From positions 62,001 to 126,000 of the forward strand of contig DASWNP010000025.1 of NCBI GenBank assembly GCA_036399175.1: a DNA stretch of 64,000 nucleotides, written 5' to 3'. Every line of letters starts with the position of its first letter. The first letter of the stretch is position 1. The stretch comes from DASWNP01 sp036399175 (GTDB taxonomy: Bacteria; Acidobacteriota; Blastocatellia; Pyrinomonadales; Pyrinomonadaceae). The notes under the pieces were generated by a model. That model searched no databases. It was not told where the DNA came from and saw only the letters and a program-made list of their open reading frames with translations. The position numbers and the translations under genes were made by a program. Shown here in pieces: positions 56,215 through 64,000 of this stretch.

Positions 56215-56709
56215 GTGAGCGTTATGGTCTTTCTGGCTTTCGCGGAAACTATTCAACTTGTGCCGGATGGAACGCTGTTTGTTCATATAGCGATTATCCT
56301 GCTGATGATTTACGTGCTGAACAGGACTCTGTTTAAGCCGATAAATCGCGTGCTGGACGAGCGCGACCGTCGGACACGCGGAAGTTCCAATGAGTCGAAG
56401 GATATTCTGCGGCGTGTCGATGAGAATTTGAGTCGTTACGAACGCTCTCTGCGGGAGGCGCGCGCGGAGAGTTATCGTCTGTTGGAGCAGCAGCGCGCCG
56501 CGGCGATGCGCGTTCGGCAGGGGAAGATTGAAGAGGTTCGTGAGAAGGCTGCGCGCTCGATAGAGCAGGAGAAGAGCCTGATTAGGGCGCAGACGGAAGA
56601 GGCGCGCAAGTCGCTGGAGGAAGAGGCGCGACGTGTCGCCGCGAGCGTCTCGACGCAGATTCTCGGTCGTCCGGCGAGCGATACGCCGATGCAGGGAACT
56701 CACATTTAG
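56215..56709 (+). CDS. ATP synthase F0 b-type subunit (first copy)
   Basis: Peripheral-stalk subunit of the F-type ATP synthase, 164 residues, GTG 56215 (ATG 56224 possible). One N-terminal membrane helix (LFVHIAIILLMIYVLNRTLF, about 21-40) is followed by LFKPINRVLDERDRR and a long Arg/Glu coiled coil. It precedes a second b-type gene, so the two probably form a b/b' heterodimer. Which one is b and which is b' is uncertain. Confidence 0.88.
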   Translation: MSVMVFLAFAETIQLVPDGTLFVHIAIILLMIYVLNRTLFKPINRVLDERDRRTRGSSNESKDILRRVDENLSRYERSLREARAESYRLLEQQRAAAMRVRQGKIEEVREKAARSIEQEKSLIRAQTEEARKSLEEEARRVAASVSTQILGRPASDTPMQGTHI

Positions 56710-56714
56710 GTCAT

Positions 56715-57254
56715 ATGTTATTCGCTCTTATCAACATTATCGTGTGGCTGGCGTCCGAAGGGGGCGCGAGTCCGTTCGACGTGATGACGATAGCCAAGCT
56801 GGTCAACCTTTTTCTGTTCGTTGGCCTGATGGTTTATCTGCTGCGTCGTCCGGTCAGCGAGGCGCTGCGGACTCGGCGCGAGAATATCCGGCGCGACCTG
56901 ATGCGCGCACAGGAAGAGCGTAACGCCGCGCTCGCCAAGCTGGAAGAAGTCGAGGCGCGTCTGGCGCTGCTCGACGCTGAGGTGGAGAGCGTCCGCGCGC
57001 AGGCGCAGAGGGAAGCGGAAGAGGAGCGCGCGCGCATAGAGCGTTCGACCGAAGAGGATGCACGAAAATTGCTCGAACAGGCGCAGCGCGAGATTGAGAG
57101 CGCGTCGAAAGTGGCGCGGCTGGATTTGCGGCGCTATGCGGCCGAGCAGAGTGTGCAGATGGCCGAAGAGATGATTCGGCGCAACATGCGCCCGGAGGAC
57201 GACTCGCGCTTGGTGAGAGATTACGTTCAGGAATTGGGAGGGCTGAAGAGTTGA
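56715..57254 (+). CDS. atpF: ATP synthase F0 b subunit (second copy)
   Basis: Peripheral-stalk subunit, 179 residues. The membrane helix is LVNLFLFVGLMVYLLRRPVS (about 29-48), and then a long coiled coil (LEEVEARLALLDAEVESVRA) runs to the end. It overlaps atpH by 4 nt (TTGA), which supports translational coupling. Confidence 0.9.
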   Translation: MLFALINIIVWLASEGGASPFDVMTIAKLVNLFLFVGLMVYLLRRPVSEALRTRRENIRRDLMRAQEERNAALAKLEEVEARLALLDAEVESVRAQAQREAEEERARIERSTEEDARKLLEQAQREIESASKVARLDLRRYAAEQSVQMAEEMIRRNMRPEDDSRLVRDYVQELGGLKS

Positions 57255-57796
57255 GCGTGCAGGCGGTGGCGCGCCGTTACGCGAGCGCGCTGGCAGACGT
57301 GGTCGTGGCCCATGGAGAGGCGCGCGAAGTTCAGGCGGAGTTGTCCACCTGGGAACAGATGATGCAGGACAACGCGCAGCTTCTCGAAGTTTTTCGTAAC
57401 CCGACCATCCCATACGAGCAGAAGCAGGGCGTCGTGCGAACTCTGATTGAGCGCACGCGCGTGCGCCCGACGACCGCCAACTTCCTCCAAGTCCTTTTGC
57501 AGAATCATCGTCTCACAGACCTGCGCGACATCAACCACTTCTTCGCACAGGAGCTTGACCGTCGTTCGGGAACGGTTTCGGCGGAGATTACGACTGCGCG
57601 CCCCGTGCCCGCAGAGGAACAGGAAGCGCTGCGCGCGCGCCTCGCCGAGCTAACGCGCAGCAACATGCGCATTCAGTTTGCGATTGACGAAGAAATTATC
57701 GGCGGCGTCGTCACGCGCATCGGCTCGACCGTCTACGACGGCTCGGTGCGTAACCAGTTGCAGCAAATCAAAGAGAGAATGATGGGAGAAGTATGA
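57251..57796 (+). CDS. atpH: ATP synthase F1 delta subunit
   Basis: Connects F1 to the peripheral stalk. The N-terminal helical domain begins VARRYASALADVVVAHGEAR, and the C-terminal part has RPVPAEEQEALRARLAELTR and EEIIGGVVTRIGSTVYDGSV. 181 residues from TTG 57251 (GTG 57257 is possible). A family D repeat lies between it and atpA. Confidence 0.92.
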   Translation: MSVQAVARRYASALADVVVAHGEAREVQAELSTWEQMMQDNAQLLEVFRNPTIPYEQKQGVVRTLIERTRVRPTTANFLQVLLQNHRLTDLRDINHFFAQELDRRSGTVSAEITTARPVPAEEQEALRARLAELTRSNMRIQFAIDEEIIGGVVTRIGSTVYDGSVRNQLQQIKERMMGEV

Positions 57797-57800
57797 ACGT

Positions 57801-57873
57801 GAAAAGAGATTAAATCATTGAATCATTTTTTCATTGAATCAATGAACCGATGATTCAATGATTCAATCTCTTC
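57801..57873. repeat. Family D inverted repeat
   Basis: GAGATTAAATCATTGAATCA pairs with TGATTCAATGATTCAATCTC, with a second inverted pair TTCATTGAATCAATGAAC inside. It lies between atpH and atpA within the operon. Confidence 0.9.
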
Positions 57874-57891
57874 AGTTCATCGTTGATTATT

Positions 57892-59448
57892 ATGGAACCG
57901 ATTAGAGCCAACGAGATTAGCGAGATTATTCGCCAGCAGATAGAGAACTTCGAGACAGGCGTGACCGTCACCGAGGTCGGCACGGTGATAAAGATTGGCG
58001 ACGGCATCGCCGAAATTCACGGCCTCGAAAAAGTGATGGCGGGCGAGCTTCTGGAGTTTCCGCACGAGGTTCGCGGGCTGGCTTTGAACCTGGAAGAAGA
58101 CAAGGTCGGCGCGGTGTTGTTCGGCGAGTTTCAGGCCGTCAAAGAGGGCGACATCGTGAAGCGCACGGGGCGCATCATGGACGTGCCGGTGGGCGACGCG
58201 CTCATCGGGCGCGTCGTCAACGCCATCGGACTTGCGATTGACGACCGAGGCCCCATCATCACCGAGCAACGCAATCCGATTGAGCGCATCGCGCCCGGCG
58301 TAGTTGACCGCCAGCCTGTGAAAGAGCCTTTGCAGACGGGCTTGAAGGCAATCGACTCGATGGTTCCTATCGGTCGCGGCCAGCGCGAGCTGATTATCGG
58401 CGACCGCCAGACGGGCAAGACCGCCGTCGCGCTCGACGCGATTCTCAACCAGAAGGGCAAAGACGTTATCTGCATCTACGTCGCCATCGGGCAGAAGGCT
58501 TCGACCGTCGCGCAGGTTATCAAGACTTTGCAGGACTACGATGCGATGAGCTACTCCATCGTCGTCAACGCGTCGGCCTCCGACTCGGCGGCTATGCAGT
58601 ATCTCGCGCCTTACGCGGGCGTCGCCATCGGCGAATACTTCCGCGACACTGGCCGCCACGTTCTGACCATCTACGACGACCTCTCCAAGCACGCCGCCGC
58701 TTACAGAGAAATCTCTCTGCTGCTGCGTCGTCCTCCGGGGCGCGAAGCTTATCCCGGCGACGTGTTCTATCTCCACTCGCGCCTGCTTGAGCGCGCGGCC
58801 AAGTTGTCTGATTTGAAGGGCGGCGGCTCGCTCACCAGCCTTCCGATTATCGAGACTCAGGCGGGCGACATCTCGGCCTACATCCCGACCAACGTCATCT
58901 CTATCACCGACGGGCAAATCTTCCTCGAAGCCGACCTCTTCAATAGCGGTATTCGTCCGGCCATCAACGTCGGCAACTCCGTCTCGCGCGTCGGCGGCTC
59001 GGCGCAAATCAAGGCGATGAAGCAGGTGGCCGGAACGCTCCGTCTCGACCTCGCGCAGTTCCGCGAGCTGCAAGCCTTCGCGCAGTTCGGCTCAGACCTC
59101 GACCGCGCCACACAGGCGCAGCTTGCGCGCGGCCAGCGTCTCGTAGAGATTCTCAAGCAGCCGCAGTATCAACCGCTCGACGTGGAGAAACAGATTCTCA
59201 TTATCTGGGCGGCCACGAACGGCCACATCGACGACGTACCCGTCGAACAGGTGCGCCGCTTCGAGGCCGACTTCCTGCGCTTCATGGAGAACTCGCATCC
59301 CGGCGTGCTGGCCGCCATCCGCGAAAAGAAGTCGCTCACCGACGACATCAAAAGCGACCTCTCGCAGGCCGTCAAAGACTTCAAGGAGACCTGGAACGAA
59401 ACCTCGCAACTCGCGCAACGACCCGTAACCGCTACCGCGACAGCGTGA
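57892..59448 (+). CDS. atpA: ATP synthase F1 alpha subunit
   Basis: Non-catalytic nucleotide-binding subunit of F1. Walker A is GDRQTGKTA, the N-terminal beta-barrel has VTVTEVGTVIKIGDGIAEIH, and the family signature PAINVGNSVSRVGGSAQ is present. Start ATG 57892; TTG 57883 would add three residues. 518 residues, as expected. Confidence 0.96.
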   Translation: MEPIRANEISEIIRQQIENFETGVTVTEVGTVIKIGDGIAEIHGLEKVMAGELLEFPHEVRGLALNLEEDKVGAVLFGEFQAVKEGDIVKRTGRIMDVPVGDALIGRVVNAIGLAIDDRGPIITEQRNPIERIAPGVVDRQPVKEPLQTGLKAIDSMVPIGRGQRELIIGDRQTGKTAVALDAILNQKGKDVICIYVAIGQKASTVAQVIKTLQDYDAMSYSIVVNASASDSAAMQYLAPYAGVAIGEYFRDTGRHVLTIYDDLSKHAAAYREISLLLRRPPGREAYPGDVFYLHSRLLERAAKLSDLKGGGSLTSLPIIETQAGDISAYIPTNVISITDGQIFLEADLFNSGIRPAINVGNSVSRVGGSAQIKAMKQVAGTLRLDLAQFRELQAFAQFGSDLDRATQAQLARGQRLVEILKQPQYQPLDVEKQILIIWAATNGHIDDVPVEQVRRFEADFLRFMENSHPGVLAAIREKKSLTDDIKSDLSQAVKDFKETWNETSQLAQRPVTATATA

Positions 59449-59456
59449 ATAAGCGT

Positions 59457-59532
59457 TCAGCACTCAGCTATCAGCAGTCAGCTTGCGACAAATCCTGCTG
59501 ATGACTGAGCGCTGAGTGCTGATAGCTAAAGA
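59457..59532. repeat. Family C inverted repeat
   Basis: CAGCACTCAGCTATCAGCAG pairs with CTGCTGATGACTGAGCGCTG-like right arm. It lies between atpA and atpG and ends 2-3 bp before the atpG start. Confidence 0.85.
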
Positions 59533-59534
59533 TT

Positions 59535-60428
59535 ATGGCTAACCTTCTCGACATCCGTCGCCGCATCAAGTCGGTCAAGAACACGCAGCAGATTACGAAG
59601 GCCATGAAGATGGTTTCGGCTGCGAAGCTGAAGCGCGCGCAGGACAGGGTCGTGGCGGCGCGTCCGTTCGCCAACAAGATGATGGAAGTTTTGACGGAGC
59701 TGGCCGGACGAACGAACGAAGACTTCCATCATCCTCTGCTCGACCGTCGCGGCGACGAGCGCTACCTGCTCGTGCTCGTCACAGCCGACAAGGGTCTCGC
59801 CGGAGCGTTCAATTCAAACCTGATTAAGGCCGCGCAGTCTTTCATCCGCCAGCACGCGGGAAAGACCGTCGAGATGCTCGCCGTCGGGCGCAAGGGGCGC
59901 GATTTCTTCCGGCGTCGTGAAGTGAACATCGTCGGCGAATACATCGGCCTCACCGGCAAGGGGCGCATCGAGTTCGCAGAGGCCGTCGAGGTGGCGCGCG
60001 ACATCACTCGACGCTTCGTCGAAGATGAAGGGATAGACAAGGTCTTCATCATCTACAACGAGTTCAAGTCGGCGCTTCAGCAAAGAGTAATCGTCGAGCA
60101 GCTTTTGCCCGTCGCGCGCGAAGAGCAGGAGACGGAAGAAGCGGCGACGGATGCGACTCGCCCCGTCACCTTCGTCGAATACATCTACGAGCAGCCGCCC
60201 GGCGAAATCTTCAGCCGTCTTCTGCCGCGCCTCATCGAAACGCAGGTCTACCGCGCGCTGCTGGAATCGGTCGCCTCCGAGCAGGGCGCGCGCATGACGG
60301 CGATGGACGCCGCCTCGAAGAACGCGGGCGAGCTTATCGGCTCGCTTACGCTCAACATGAACCGCATCCGGCAGGCCGGCATCACCCGCGAGATTATCGA
60401 AATCGTCTCGGGCGCAGCCGCGCTCTAG
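59535..60428 (+). CDS. atpG: ATP synthase F1 gamma subunit
   Basis: Central rotating shaft of F1. The N-terminal helix is LLDIRRRIKSVKNTQQITKA and the C-terminal helix carries MDAASKNAGELIGSLTLNMN and IRQAGITREIIEIVSG. 297 residues, at the usual length. Genes for beta and epsilon do not follow; the operon ends here with a terminator. Confidence 0.96.
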   Translation: MANLLDIRRRIKSVKNTQQITKAMKMVSAAKLKRAQDRVVAARPFANKMMEVLTELAGRTNEDFHHPLLDRRGDERYLLVLVTADKGLAGAFNSNLIKAAQSFIRQHAGKTVEMLAVGRKGRDFFRRREVNIVGEYIGLTGKGRIEFAEAVEVARDITRRFVEDEGIDKVFIIYNEFKSALQQRVIVEQLLPVAREEQETEEAATDATRPVTFVEYIYEQPPGEIFSRLLPRLIETQVYRALLESVASEQGARMTAMDAASKNAGELIGSLTLNMNRIRQAGITREIIEIVSGAAAL

Positions 60429-60460
60429 CTCGAACGCGTCGGAAACCCTGAACCCACGAA

Positions 60461-60506
60461 GAGGGAAGCGCGCAGGCTCTCATGCGTCGCTTCCCTCGTT
60501 CTCTTT
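60461..60506 (+). terminator. Terminator after atpG
   Basis: GAGGGAAGCG (60461-60470) pairs perfectly with CGCTTCCCTC (60488-60497), followed by GTTCTCTTT. Confidence 0.75.
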
Positions 60507-60512
60507 AAGGAA

Positions 60513-60598
60513 ACGATGAACGATGAACGATGAACTGAAAGAAGAAAGCTTCGCTGCTTTTCATTCCGCGTTCATCGTTCCGCGTTCATCGTTTCTTT
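60513..60598. repeat. Family B inverted repeat
   Basis: CGATGAACGATGAACGATGA on the left, TCATCGTTCCGCGTTCATCG on the right, centre GAAAGAAGAAAGCTTCGCTG. It follows the atpG terminator. Confidence 0.9.
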
Positions 60599-60630
60599 CC
60601 CTCCTGTCCATCCCTGTTAATTGATTGGAG

Positions 60631-61167
60631 ATGATTGAGCGAAGCGAGAAGGGAAGGGAGACGGCGAACCTCCCGGGCGAGGTGGCGACGTGGCGCGGGC
60701 GCGCGAGGCGCTATCTTCCTCTGCTTCTGTGGATAGGCTTTATCTTGTTCGCTTCGACCGGCTCTCTGTCGGCGACGAACACTTCGCGCATCGTGCGGCC
60801 ATTGCTGCTGTGGCTCAACCCCGACATCACGGAAGAGAGCCTGCTCTACGCACATCTCGTCGTGCGTAAGACGGCGCACCTGTTCGAGTATGCGGTGCTC
60901 GCCGTGCTGGCCGCGCGTGCTTTTCTGACTTCGACGCGCGCCGTGCTGCGCAGACACTGGTACGCCGTCGCCTTCGCGCTCGTCGCGCTCGTCGCCGTGC
61001 TCGACGAGTATCATCAAAGCTTCGTCGAGACCCGGACGGGCACGCCCTACGATAGCCTCATCGACGTGACGGGCGGCGCACTCGGGCTCGCGCTCGTTGG
61101 CTTGTGGCGCAGGTTGCGTTATAAAAAGAGCAATCGGGCGGGTCGCGCGCAGGCGTTGAAGTTTTAG
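60631..61167 (+). CDS. VanZ-like membrane protein
   Basis: A 178-residue membrane protein with about four hydrophobic segments, such as YLPLLLWIGFILFASTGSLS and WYAVAFALVALVAVLDEYHQ. The VanZ signature is seen in RKTAHLFEYAVLAVLAARAF and DEYHQSFVETRTGTPYDSLI. Related proteins affect teicoplanin sensitivity in Enterococcus, but most family members have no known role. I choose ATG 60631 over TTG 60625. Confidence 0.85.
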   Translation: MIERSEKGRETANLPGEVATWRGRARRYLPLLLWIGFILFASTGSLSATNTSRIVRPLLLWLNPDITEESLLYAHLVVRKTAHLFEYAVLAVLAARAFLTSTRAVLRRHWYAVAFALVALVAVLDEYHQSFVETRTGTPYDSLIDVTGGALGLALVGLWRRLRYKKSNRAGRAQALKF

Positions 61168-61278
61168 CTGGCGGATAAAGTTTTCGTGCTTCCGGCAAAC
61201 GCGCCGTGAGCGAGCGCGTGCGGCCAACCTTACTCGACGAAATCTCAATCGACGAAAATCTCAAAGGGGAGAGGCTAT

Positions 61279-63321
61279 ATGAAACGGATGCTATTAGGGC
61301 TTGTCGTGTCGGCGGCGGTGTGTCTGTCTGTCGCGGCGGCGCAGGAGGTGCAGCAGCAGTCGCGGCGTGCGATGACGTTTGAGGACGTGTTGGCTTTGAA
61401 GGGCGTCTCCGACGCGCAGGTGTCGCCGGATGGAAAGTGGGTGGCCTACGTCGTCTCGACAGCCGACATGAAGGAGAACGCGGCAGACCCGGACGTGTGG
61501 CTGGTTTCGACCGAGAAGGGCGCTGTGCCGGTGCGTCTGACGACGAGCAAGAAGCCGGACACCTCGCCGCGCTGGTCGCCCGACGGGCAGCGCCTCGCCT
61601 TCATCTCTTCGCGCGAAGAGCGGGCGCAGGTGTTTCTCATCTCGCCTTTCGGCGGCGAGGCCGAGCGTCTGACGGAATCGAAAACACCCGTGCAATCGTT
61701 TCAGTGGTCGCCCGACGGGCGTCGCATCGCTTACGTCTCTCAACAGGAGCTTTCGCCCGAAGAGGAACGCAAGCAAAAGGAGCGCGACGACGCGCTCGTC
61801 GTCGATAAGAACTTCAAGTTCTCGCGTATCTGGCTCGTTGACGTGGCGACGAAGAAGGCGACGGAGCTGGTCAAGAGCGACTACATGACGAGCGACCCGC
61901 AGTGGTCGCCCGACGGACGCTCGATTGCTTTCGTCGCGCTGCCGACGCCGAAGGCGGACGACGGGACGCTCTCCGACATCTGGATAGTCGATGTCGAGAC
62001 GGCGAAGACGCGCAAGCTCGTCGAGAACGAAGGGCCTGACACTTCGCCGCGCTGGTCGCCCGACGGCAGAGAGATTGCTTACCTCTCGCGCGATGTGAAG
62101 GGCGGGCTGCTCGGTCAGAATTTGCTGACCGTCGTTTCGGCTGCGGGCGGACAGTCGCGCGTCGTCGCGCCCGCATACATCTATCAGCCGGGCGCAGTCT
62201 CTTGGTCGTCCGACGGGCGCACGCTCTACTTCACCTCTTCCACGCGAACAACTTCGCAGCTCTTCAACGTGCCCGCGGCAGGCGGCGAAGCGAAGCAGTT
62301 GACGCGCGGCGCAGGCGTCATGTCGCCCGCCACCTTCTCGCGCGACCGCGCAGTCGTCGCCTTCACGCGCTCCGACATCTCGAACCCTTCGGATGTTTAC
62401 GTCGCGCGCCTCGCATCTCTGAACGAGCCGTCGAAGCTCACAGACCATAACCCGCAGGTGCGCGCTCTCTCGCTCGGCAAGGCCGAAGTCGTCAGTTGGA
62501 AGAGCAATGACGGGATGGAGATTGAAGGCATCGTGCTCTATCCGGTCGGTTACGAAACGGGCAGGCGTTACCCTCTGGTGACGCTCGTGCACGGCGGCCC
62601 TGCGGGCGTGTGGAACGAGGCTTTCCCCGGCTCGTGGGGAAACTTCGGGCACGTCTGGGCGGGTAAAGGCTGGGCGGTCTTCTATCCGAACGTGCGCGGC
62701 TCGTCCGCTTACGGCGAGAAGTTTCTTTTGTCGAACGTGCGCGATTGGGGCGTCGGCGACTTTCAGGACATCCAGACCGGCATCGACGCCCTCATCGCCA
62801 GAGGCATCGCCGACCCCGAACGCCTCGCGCAGTCGGGCTGGAGCTACGGCGGCTACATGACCGCCTGGACTATCACGCAAACCAATCGCTTCAAGGCCGC
62901 GATGGTCGGCGCGGGTCTGACCGATATGTTCTCCATGTACTCGACCAACGACCTACAGCGCACGCTCGAAGGTTACTTCGGCGCAGAGCCCTGGAACGAC
63001 GCGGAAGCCTACAGCCGCGCCTCCGCCATGACCCACATCAAGCGCGCCAAAACCCCGACCCTCATCATGCACGGCGCAGAGGACAAGCGCGTCCCCGTCG
63101 GCCAGGCGCAGGAACTCTACATGGGACTCAGTAAGAACAAAGTGCCCGTCGAAATGGTGCTCTACCCCCGACAGGGGCACTCCATTCAGGAACCCAAACA
63201 CCAGCTCGACAAGATGCGACGCGAATACGCCTGGTTCTCCAAATACGTCCTCGGCGTCGAAGTGCCCGAATCGCAAAAGCCGAAGACCGGCGAAGGCGTG
63301 GAGAAGAGCACGGGCAATTAA
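61279..63321 (+). CDS. S9 family peptidase (prolyl oligopeptidase/DPP-like)
   Basis: Exported serine peptidase of 680 residues. Signal peptide MLLGLVVSAAVCLSVAAAQE. Residues about 40-420 are a WD40-like beta-propeller with repeated RWSPDGQRLAF and QWSPDGRSIAF units. The C-terminal catalytic domain has the nucleophile in GWSYGGYMTA (Ser522), the Asp in HGAEDKRVP and the His in RQGHSIQEPKH. This fits dipeptidyl/acylaminoacyl peptidases that degrade peptides in the periplasm. ATG is behind GGGGAGAGG. Confidence 0.94.
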   Translation: MKRMLLGLVVSAAVCLSVAAAQEVQQQSRRAMTFEDVLALKGVSDAQVSPDGKWVAYVVSTADMKENAADPDVWLVSTEKGAVPVRLTTSKKPDTSPRWSPDGQRLAFISSREERAQVFLISPFGGEAERLTESKTPVQSFQWSPDGRRIAYVSQQELSPEEERKQKERDDALVVDKNFKFSRIWLVDVATKKATELVKSDYMTSDPQWSPDGRSIAFVALPTPKADDGTLSDIWIVDVETAKTRKLVENEGPDTSPRWSPDGREIAYLSRDVKGGLLGQNLLTVVSAAGGQSRVVAPAYIYQPGAVSWSSDGRTLYFTSSTRTTSQLFNVPAAGGEAKQLTRGAGVMSPATFSRDRAVVAFTRSDISNPSDVYVARLASLNEPSKLTDHNPQVRALSLGKAEVVSWKSNDGMEIEGIVLYPVGYETGRRYPLVTLVHGGPAGVWNEAFPGSWGNFGHVWAGKGWAVFYPNVRGSSAYGEKFLLSNVRDWGVGDFQDIQTGIDALIARGIADPERLAQSGWSYGGYMTAWTITQTNRFKAAMVGAGLTDMFSMYSTNDLQRTLEGYFGAEPWNDAEAYSRASAMTHIKRAKTPTLIMHGAEDKRVPVGQAQELYMGLSKNKVPVEMVLYPRQGHSIQEPKHQLDKMRREYAWFSKYVLGVEVPESQKPKTGEGVEKSTGN

Positions 63322-63347
63322 GCCGAAGTCGGAAGGAGGCGGCAGGG

Positions 63348-63575
63348 ATGGTCGGTCAGGATATTTTTGATTACCTTAAAATCATCCCTGCCGTGCTGCA
63401 CTCGCCTCACCATTATCTTTGGTCGAGCTATGATGCCGAGGCCGACGTGCTCTATATCAACTTCAAGAAGCCCTCACGTGCGACCGACAGTGAGTTGACT
63501 GACGACGATGTGATTATTCGATACGAAGACGGTGAGGTCGTCGGTCTGACCATCCTTCATGCCAGCAGTCGATAA
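63348..63575 (+). CDS. DUF2283 family protein
   Basis: A 75-residue protein with the DUF2283 pattern YDAEADVLYINFKKPSRA and VIIRYEDGEVVGLTIL. It begins at ATG 63348 with GGAGGCGGCAGGG upstream, 26 bp after the peptidase. The family is often found as small, single-domain proteins of unknown function. Confidence 0.85.
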   Translation: MVGQDIFDYLKIIPAVLHSPHHYLWSSYDAEADVLYINFKKPSRATDSELTDDDVIIRYEDGEVVGLTILHASSR

Positions 63576-63732
63576 TTTCAAAACCACGCCTCAGCAAAAT
63601 CGTCGCCGCGCGAGAACAGAAAAGCCACACTCTTAGTTTATCTCTTAGCTCGCACGTCGAACGTGGTATGCTTGGCTCATCCCCGGAGACATTGCGAGCG
63701 GTAAACCTGACGGCGAAGAGAACGAACTGATT

Positions 63733-64000
63733 ATGCTGAGCGGTTTGAAGCGGCTGCGCAGGGTTGTCATCACGGGCATGGGTTGTGTGACGCCCATCGG
63801 AATCGGACGCGAGGCTTTCTGGCGCGGGCTGCGTGAAGGAAGAAGCGGCGTCGGTCGCATCGAGAGTTTCGACGCGTCTGATTCGCCCGTCAGGATTGCC
63901 GCCGAGGTGCGCGACTTCGACTGGCAGCGTGAGCTTCGCGCGAAAGACCGCCAGCACGTCGCGCGCACCGTGCCGCTCGCTCTGGCCGCCGCGCGCGAGG
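63733..64000 (+). CDS. fabF: Beta-ketoacyl-ACP synthase II, 3' end outside window
   Basis: The first 89 codons of a thiolase-fold condensing enzyme of fatty acid elongation. RRVVITGMGCVTPIGIGREA is the N-terminal signature; FWRGLREGRSGVGRIESFDA follows. The catalytic Cys and His lie beyond the window. FabF is more likely than FabB because of the sequence GMGCVTPIG. The acyl carrier protein gene that often precedes fabF is not here. Confidence 0.85.
   Translation, partial: MLSGLKRLRRVVITGMGCVTPIGIGREAFWRGLREGRSGVGRIESFDASDSPVRIAAEVRDFDWQRELRAKDRQHVARTVPLALAAARE

Noticed and set aside
57877..59073. A 398-codon minus-strand frame
   Set aside because: It is antisense to atpA and has no features of its own.
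61294..62880. A 528-codon minus-strand frame
   Set aside because: It is antisense to the S9 peptidase gene and reflects GC-rich codon bias only.

Overview
The window is a 64 kb piece of a GC-rich bacterial chromosome that includes the replication origin. Class I (FbaB-type) aldolase, a 1.1 kDa-scale (about 1100-residue) Oar-like TonB receptor with an N-terminal carboxypeptidase-regulatory-like domain, many ECF sigma/anti-sigma pairs and a Pkn-type kinase with a membrane tail together suggest an Acidobacteriota member, perhaps near Blastocatellia; this is inference from gene content, not from a marker alignment.

Left part (1-26 kb): the 3' part of purL, a methyltransferase, a membrane Ser/Thr kinase, a class IV aminotransferase, a two-gene P-loop ATPase/TPR cassette, two ECF sigma/anti-sigma pairs around fbaB, an MBL-fold hydrolase, the AmmeMemoRadiSam radical SAM gene (amrS) interrupted by a 177-residue mini-intein exactly in its iron-sulfur cluster motif, the TonB receptor, and small stress genes, a HAD phosphatase, a glycosyltransferase and a hydrolase.

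Middle part (26-40 kb): a co-oriented cluster joining a coiled-coil protein, a PspA/IM30 homologue, a substrate-binding protein fused to an OmpA peptidoglycan-binding domain, a NitT/TauT-type permease and ATPase, a Uma2-family protein, a membrane coiled-coil protein and a Ycf46-like AAA+ ATPase. I read it as a candidate envelope-linked system without an assigned function. It is followed by a thioesterase, a geranylgeranyl-reductase-like flavoprotein, and the MEMO/LigB-like and AMMECR1 partners of amrS.

Origin part (40-56 kb): gyrB-recF-dnaN-oriC-dnaA run leftward; rnpA/rpmH-yidD-yidC-jag-mnmE-mnmG-parS-parA-parB run rightward. The dnaA-dnaN gap carries eleven DnaA-box-like 9-mers, a TAG-repeat (DnaA-trio-like) tract and an AT-rich stretch. 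rpmH lies wholly inside a longer rnpA frame with start codons 10 nt apart, the arrangement known from Thermus.

Right part (56-64 kb): an ATP synthase operon for two b-type subunits, delta, alpha and gamma only (a, c, beta and epsilon are absent), then a VanZ-like protein, an S9 peptidase, a DUF2283 protein and the start of fabF.

Scattered through the window are at least twelve copies of imperfect inverted repeats whose arms are built from short iterated words. Five word families (A-E) occur; most copies are intergenic, but one lies in frame inside purL.
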